Below are positions 61,371 through 64,000 of a stretch of 64,000 bases of DNA, one piece after another; the first letter of the stretch is position 1, and the number at the start of each line of letters is the position of its first letter. The notes under the pieces are model-generated. The model was given only the letters and a program-made list of their open reading frames with translations, ran no database searches and was not told where the DNA came from. Made by a program: the position numbers and the translations under genes. Origin of the DNA: Rhodospirillaceae bacterium (GTDB lineage Bacteria > Pseudomonadota > Alphaproteobacteria > GCA-2731375). The stretch is taken from contig JABIWH010000039.1 in assembly GCA_018701215.1 (NCBI GenBank), forward strand, positions 186,001-250,000. The letters are read 5' to 3'.

Positions 61371-62231
61371 TTATTCCAGCCCTGCCAATTGCGCGCGGCC
61401 ACCCGCCAATACCAGCTTTTCCCGCGCCAGAACCCAGGTTTCAAATTGCACCGCCGCGCCGTCGAGCCAAAGATAGGTGGTCAGCTCTTCTCCCGGATAA
61501 ACCGGCGCCGCGAAAGAGGCCGAGAATCCTTTCAGGCGTTTGCCATCATGCTCGCCCGTTGCCTGCAAGACCGCCCTGCAGGCATGTCCCCAAACTGACA
61601 AGCCATGCATGATCGGCCCGGCAAAACCCTGCTGCCGGGCAACAGATGGCGTCGAATGGATTTTGGCCCGCCCGCCCAGCAAACGGTAAATCAAGGCGGC
61701 TTGCGGTGAAGTCGCGATCGATACGGTGGCATCCGCCTGCCGCTCCGGGCGGGCCTTGGCCGTGGGGCGCTGCCCCATGGGCGCGCCATCAACACGAAAA
61801 TCGCGGGCCATGTAGCTGGCGTGTAGCTGCGCTAGAACGGCACCGCTATCGGCGTCTCTGATCGTGGTCTCGCCGGCCAATATGGTGGCATTCTGTTTCG
61901 GTTTATCCACGGCGCCGACGATGCGGTTGTCCGCGCGCAGTTGGGCCGAAAGGGGGAATGCCTGATGAATTTCCATGCCCTGTGACAAATGGATCAGTTT
62001 CGGCCACTCAATGCCCAATTCCAAAACAAAGGCAATATCCCACGCCGCGACCGAGGCGAAGGTTGGAAACACCGCTAGGTTATCCTCCAACACGAATTGC
62101 AGTTGCCGCTCATTAGTTGGCTCCAAACCAAGCCCGATACCCAGACCATACAAAATCACCTGGGCCTCGTCATAGCTATAGGATTTATCCAGGCTTTGGT
62201 GTCGCAGCAGATCTTGATAGGTCAATGTCAT
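61371..62231 (-). CDS. MaoC-like (R)-hydratase fold protein with altered active site
   Basis: A 286-residue double-hotdog protein of the eukaryotic-type hydratase 2/MaoC layout, with an N-terminal hotdog at about 1-140 and a C-terminal MaoC hotdog at about 165-286. In the signature of the second half, canonical GDxNPxH is GGRAKIH at 186-192: the catalytic Asp is Gly187, the Asn is Ala189, and only the His (H192) remains. GFAGPIMHGL follows normally. It binds an acyl chain or CoA thioester by fold, but hydration by the usual Asp/His pair is not expected. Confidence 0.85.
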   Translation of the reverse strand: MTLTYQDLLRHQSLDKSYSYDEAQVILYGLGIGLGLEPTNERQLQFVLEDNLAVFPTFASVAAWDIAFVLELGIEWPKLIHLSQGMEIHQAFPLSAQLRADNRIVGAVDKPKQNATILAGETTIRDADSGAVLAQLHASYMARDFRVDGAPMGQRPTAKARPERQADATVSIATSPQAALIYRLLGGRAKIHSTPSVARQQGFAGPIMHGLSVWGHACRAVLQATGEHDGKRLKGFSASFAAPVYPGEELTTYLWLDGAAVQFETWVLAREKLVLAGGRAQLAGLE

Positions 62232-62431
62232 GGGCAGCCGTCAATTTTGCGATCAGGTTTTGTCTGGCGCGTGAATTGGAAGATAACGGTAAATACTGGC
62301 CTCAGGTACAGATAGTTGGCAAGCCGCCACATTGCTGCCATCGATTCTTCCAGAAATAGCCGCGCGCCGGTCTAACCGCCGCCTTATGGCCGGGGCCTGA
62401 TCTCGCCTGTATTACAACAGGAGAGACCGCC

Positions 62432-64000
62432 ATGCCGACTGCCCCCCATCGTCCGCCATCTGATCAGCGCTTCGCTGTTCTAATCATGAATTGTCTGGCT
62501 GCCTTGATCCTGGTGATTACCGTTGCCGTGGCCTCAACTAATGCTTCGGCCAATCCGGGGCCGCCCGTGCGGCCCGACGAGGTGGGGGAGGGAAGTTTGC
62601 TGCTGCGGCCCGAAGGCAAAGATGGCGCCCCGGGCGGCGGGCTCTATCGGGCCGCCCTGGTGCAAAAGACCGAGGTGGAGATCGATGTCTCCGGACTGGT
62701 GGCACGCGCCGTGGTACGGCAGGAATTCGCCAACAACGCCGAGACCTGGATGGAAGGCATCTATGTCTTTCCTCTGCCCCACAAGGCGGCGGTGGACAGC
62801 TTGCGCCTGATGGTCGGCGAGCGGGTGATCGAAGGCCGTATCGAGGAACGAAAAAAGGCGCAAAAGCAATATGCCCAGGCCAAGCGTCAGGGCAAAAAAG
62901 CAGCCTTGGTGGAGGCGGAGCGTCCGAACATTTTCACCACCACGATCGCCAATATCGCGCCCGGCGAAGTGGTGAAGGTGGAAATCCGTTATCAACACAG
63001 CGTGGCCTATCAAAGCGGCGAATTCCGCCTGCGCTTTCCCATGGTGGTGGCCCCGCGGTACATTTCGGGAGTGGCACGGATCGCCCGCTTTGGCGCCAAC
63101 GGTTGGGCCGCTGCCGCGACGGGTGGTCATGCGGCAAGCCCCAAAACCAACGCGCAACGCATTGCCCAGCCGGTGCAAAAGCCCGGCCCCAACGATGAAC
63201 GCGATCTGAACCCGGTTTCATTGACGGTACGCCTGAACGCCGGCGTCCCCCTGGCCGAAGTCAGGAGCCATCATCACAAGATTGCTCTCGATAGCCATGC
63301 CGAGGACCGGCGTACCATCACCTTGGCAAATGGCGAAGTGCCCGCCGATCGGGATTTCGAGCTGACCTGGCGGCCCCAGCCGGGTGCCGCGCCCCAGGCC
63401 GGGCTGTTCGTCGAGACCGACGCCCCGGTGCTAACGGCACCGCGTATCCGCCATGCCTTGTTGTTATTGATGCCGCCGTCCGCCACAGATTTGAACGGCG
63501 CGCGCCAGGCGCGGGAATTGCAGTTCGTACTCGATACCTCCGGCTCCATGGGCGGCGAGTCTATTCGCCAAGCCAAGGCGGCCTTGCTGCGCGCGCTCGG
63601 CAGCCTGGGCGGTCGGGACTATTTCAACATCGTCGAATTCAACAGCGCGCACAGTACGCTGTTCACCGCACCCAGGCCGGCCGATGCGGCGCATCTGGGC
63701 CAGGCCAGGGCCTGGGTTGCAAACCTGCAAGCCGGCGGCGGTACCGAGATGGCCCCCGCCCTGGCCACGGCCCTGCAACAGGCCACCCTGCAACAGAGAG
63801 GTACGCCAGGGCGGCTGCGCCAGGTGGTGTTCATGACTGACGGTGCCGTGGGTAACGAGGCGCCATTGTTCGCGCTGATCGCCAAGTCGCTGGGTACGGC
63901 TCGGCTGTTCATGGTGGGTATCGGCGCGGCCCCCAACAGCCACTTCATGCGCGGCGCGGCCCAGGCCGGGCGCGGCAGCTTTGTCCATATCGGTTCCACC
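62432..64000 (+). CDS. VIT and VWA domain protein (marine sortase-target type), 3' end beyond window
   Basis: A plus-strand frame of 523 codons open to the right edge. It has a hydrophobic N-terminal segment (FAVLIMNCLAALILVITVAV, about 14-33), a VIT domain at about 60-185 (ETWMEGIYVFPLPHKAAVD), then a VWA domain starting near residue 360 with the MIDAS D368-x-S-x-S (LDTSGSMGG). The arrangement matches the marine proteobacterial sortase target proteins, which carry an LPXTG-like end near the C-terminus and a sortase gene next door; both would lie beyond 64000. GGAGAG is 8 bases before the ATG. Confidence 0.85.
   Translation, partial: MPTAPHRPPSDQRFAVLIMNCLAALILVITVAVASTNASANPGPPVRPDEVGEGSLLLRPEGKDGAPGGGLYRAALVQKTEVEIDVSGLVARAVVRQEFANNAETWMEGIYVFPLPHKAAVDSLRLMVGERVIEGRIEERKKAQKQYAQAKRQGKKAALVEAERPNIFTTTIANIAPGEVVKVEIRYQHSVAYQSGEFRLRFPMVVAPRYISGVARIARFGANGWAAAATGGHAASPKTNAQRIAQPVQKPGPNDERDLNPVSLTVRLNAGVPLAEVRSHHHKIALDSHAEDRRTITLANGEVPADRDFELTWRPQPGAAPQAGLFVETDAPVLTAPRIRHALLLLMPPSATDLNGARQARELQFVLDTSGSMGGESIRQAKAALLRALGSLGGRDYFNIVEFNSAHSTLFTAPRPADAAHLGQARAWVANLQAGGGTEMAPALATALQQATLQQRGTPGRLRQVVFMTDGAVGNEAPLFALIAKSLGTARLFMVGIGAAPNSHFMRGAAQAGRGSFVHIGST

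Overview
The window (about 60% G+C, genes on both strands, short intergenic gaps) looks like ordinary chromosome from a free-living, probably marine, alphaproteobacterium, perhaps near the Rhodospirillales. That placement is inferred from gene content: a class I lysyl-tRNA synthetase, glutathione-dependent formaldehyde dehydrogenase, DUF1194 and DUF4170 proteins, a two-domain cold-shock protein, an Mrp-type antiporter operon, a VIT/VWA protein of the marine sortase-target type, and short G+C-rich palindromes around TCAAG or CGACG loops. I saw no rRNA, tRNA, insertion sequence, phage gene or CRISPR array.

Layout. 1-4.9 kb: a 53-residue membrane protein, a structured intergenic stretch that could encode a small RNA, a BON-domain protein, a FAD amine/amino-acid oxidase, formaldehyde dehydrogenase, a 0.7 kb partly AT-rich gap and a small secreted protein. 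5-7 kb: a metallo-beta-lactamase-fold hydrolase facing class II fructose-bisphosphate aldolase. 7-14.4 kb: a nine-gene Mrp-like antiporter operon (order E-F-G-DUF4040-B-C-D-D-small protein-D) with three antiporter-type subunits and no full-length MrpA. 14.7-18.9 kb: a cold-shock protein, then a thiamin-precursor ABC transporter (thiZ-thiX-thiY) under a TPP riboswitch, with a cysteine-less TenA diverging from it. 18.9-24.6 kb: two divergent molybdenum-hydroxylase large subunits without their partner subunits, then an aminotransferase. 24.7-30 kb: a DinG-like iron-sulfur helicase, LysRS and a gluconolactonase-like protein. 30-31.4 kb: an XRE repressor plus sensor-like partner facing a 77-residue protein across two matching palindromic operators.

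31.4-36.1 kb holds a DUF4170 protein, an MFS transporter and a coupled SMP-30 lactonase / isocitrate-type dehydrogenase / Gfo-Idh oxidoreductase operon that looks like a sugar-acid or hydroxy-acid pathway. 36-45.6 kb: an EamA exporter, GTP cyclohydrolase I, a hybrid-PAS histidine kinase, propionyl-CoA synthetase, a membrane adenylate cyclase, a thioesterase and a MATE-like transporter. 45.7-51.7 kb: TypA/BipA, a 2-oxoglutarate oxygenase-like protein, a DUF1194 protein, an unusual CaiB-type CoA transferase and a DoeB-like deacylase. 51.7-57.2 kb: a SARP-type regulator with TolB-like and TPR regions, divergent from two tandem OsmC paralogues plus a methyltransferase, then an aminoglycoside-phosphotransferase-fold kinase. 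57.3-64 kb: cysteine synthase, a DHA2 exporter, a cytochrome P450 coupled to a MaoC-like protein with a degenerate active site, and the start of a VIT/VWA sortase-target protein that runs off the right edge.

The most interesting leads are the XRE/sensor divergon with two near-identical 21-bp operators, the molybdenum hydroxylase pair in which one member has Gln at the catalytic Glu position, the MaoC-like protein lacking its catalytic Asp next to a P450, the composite Mrp operon whose last D subunit lacks the key lysine, and the possible small RNA near the left end. I found no cluster I could call a wholly new system.
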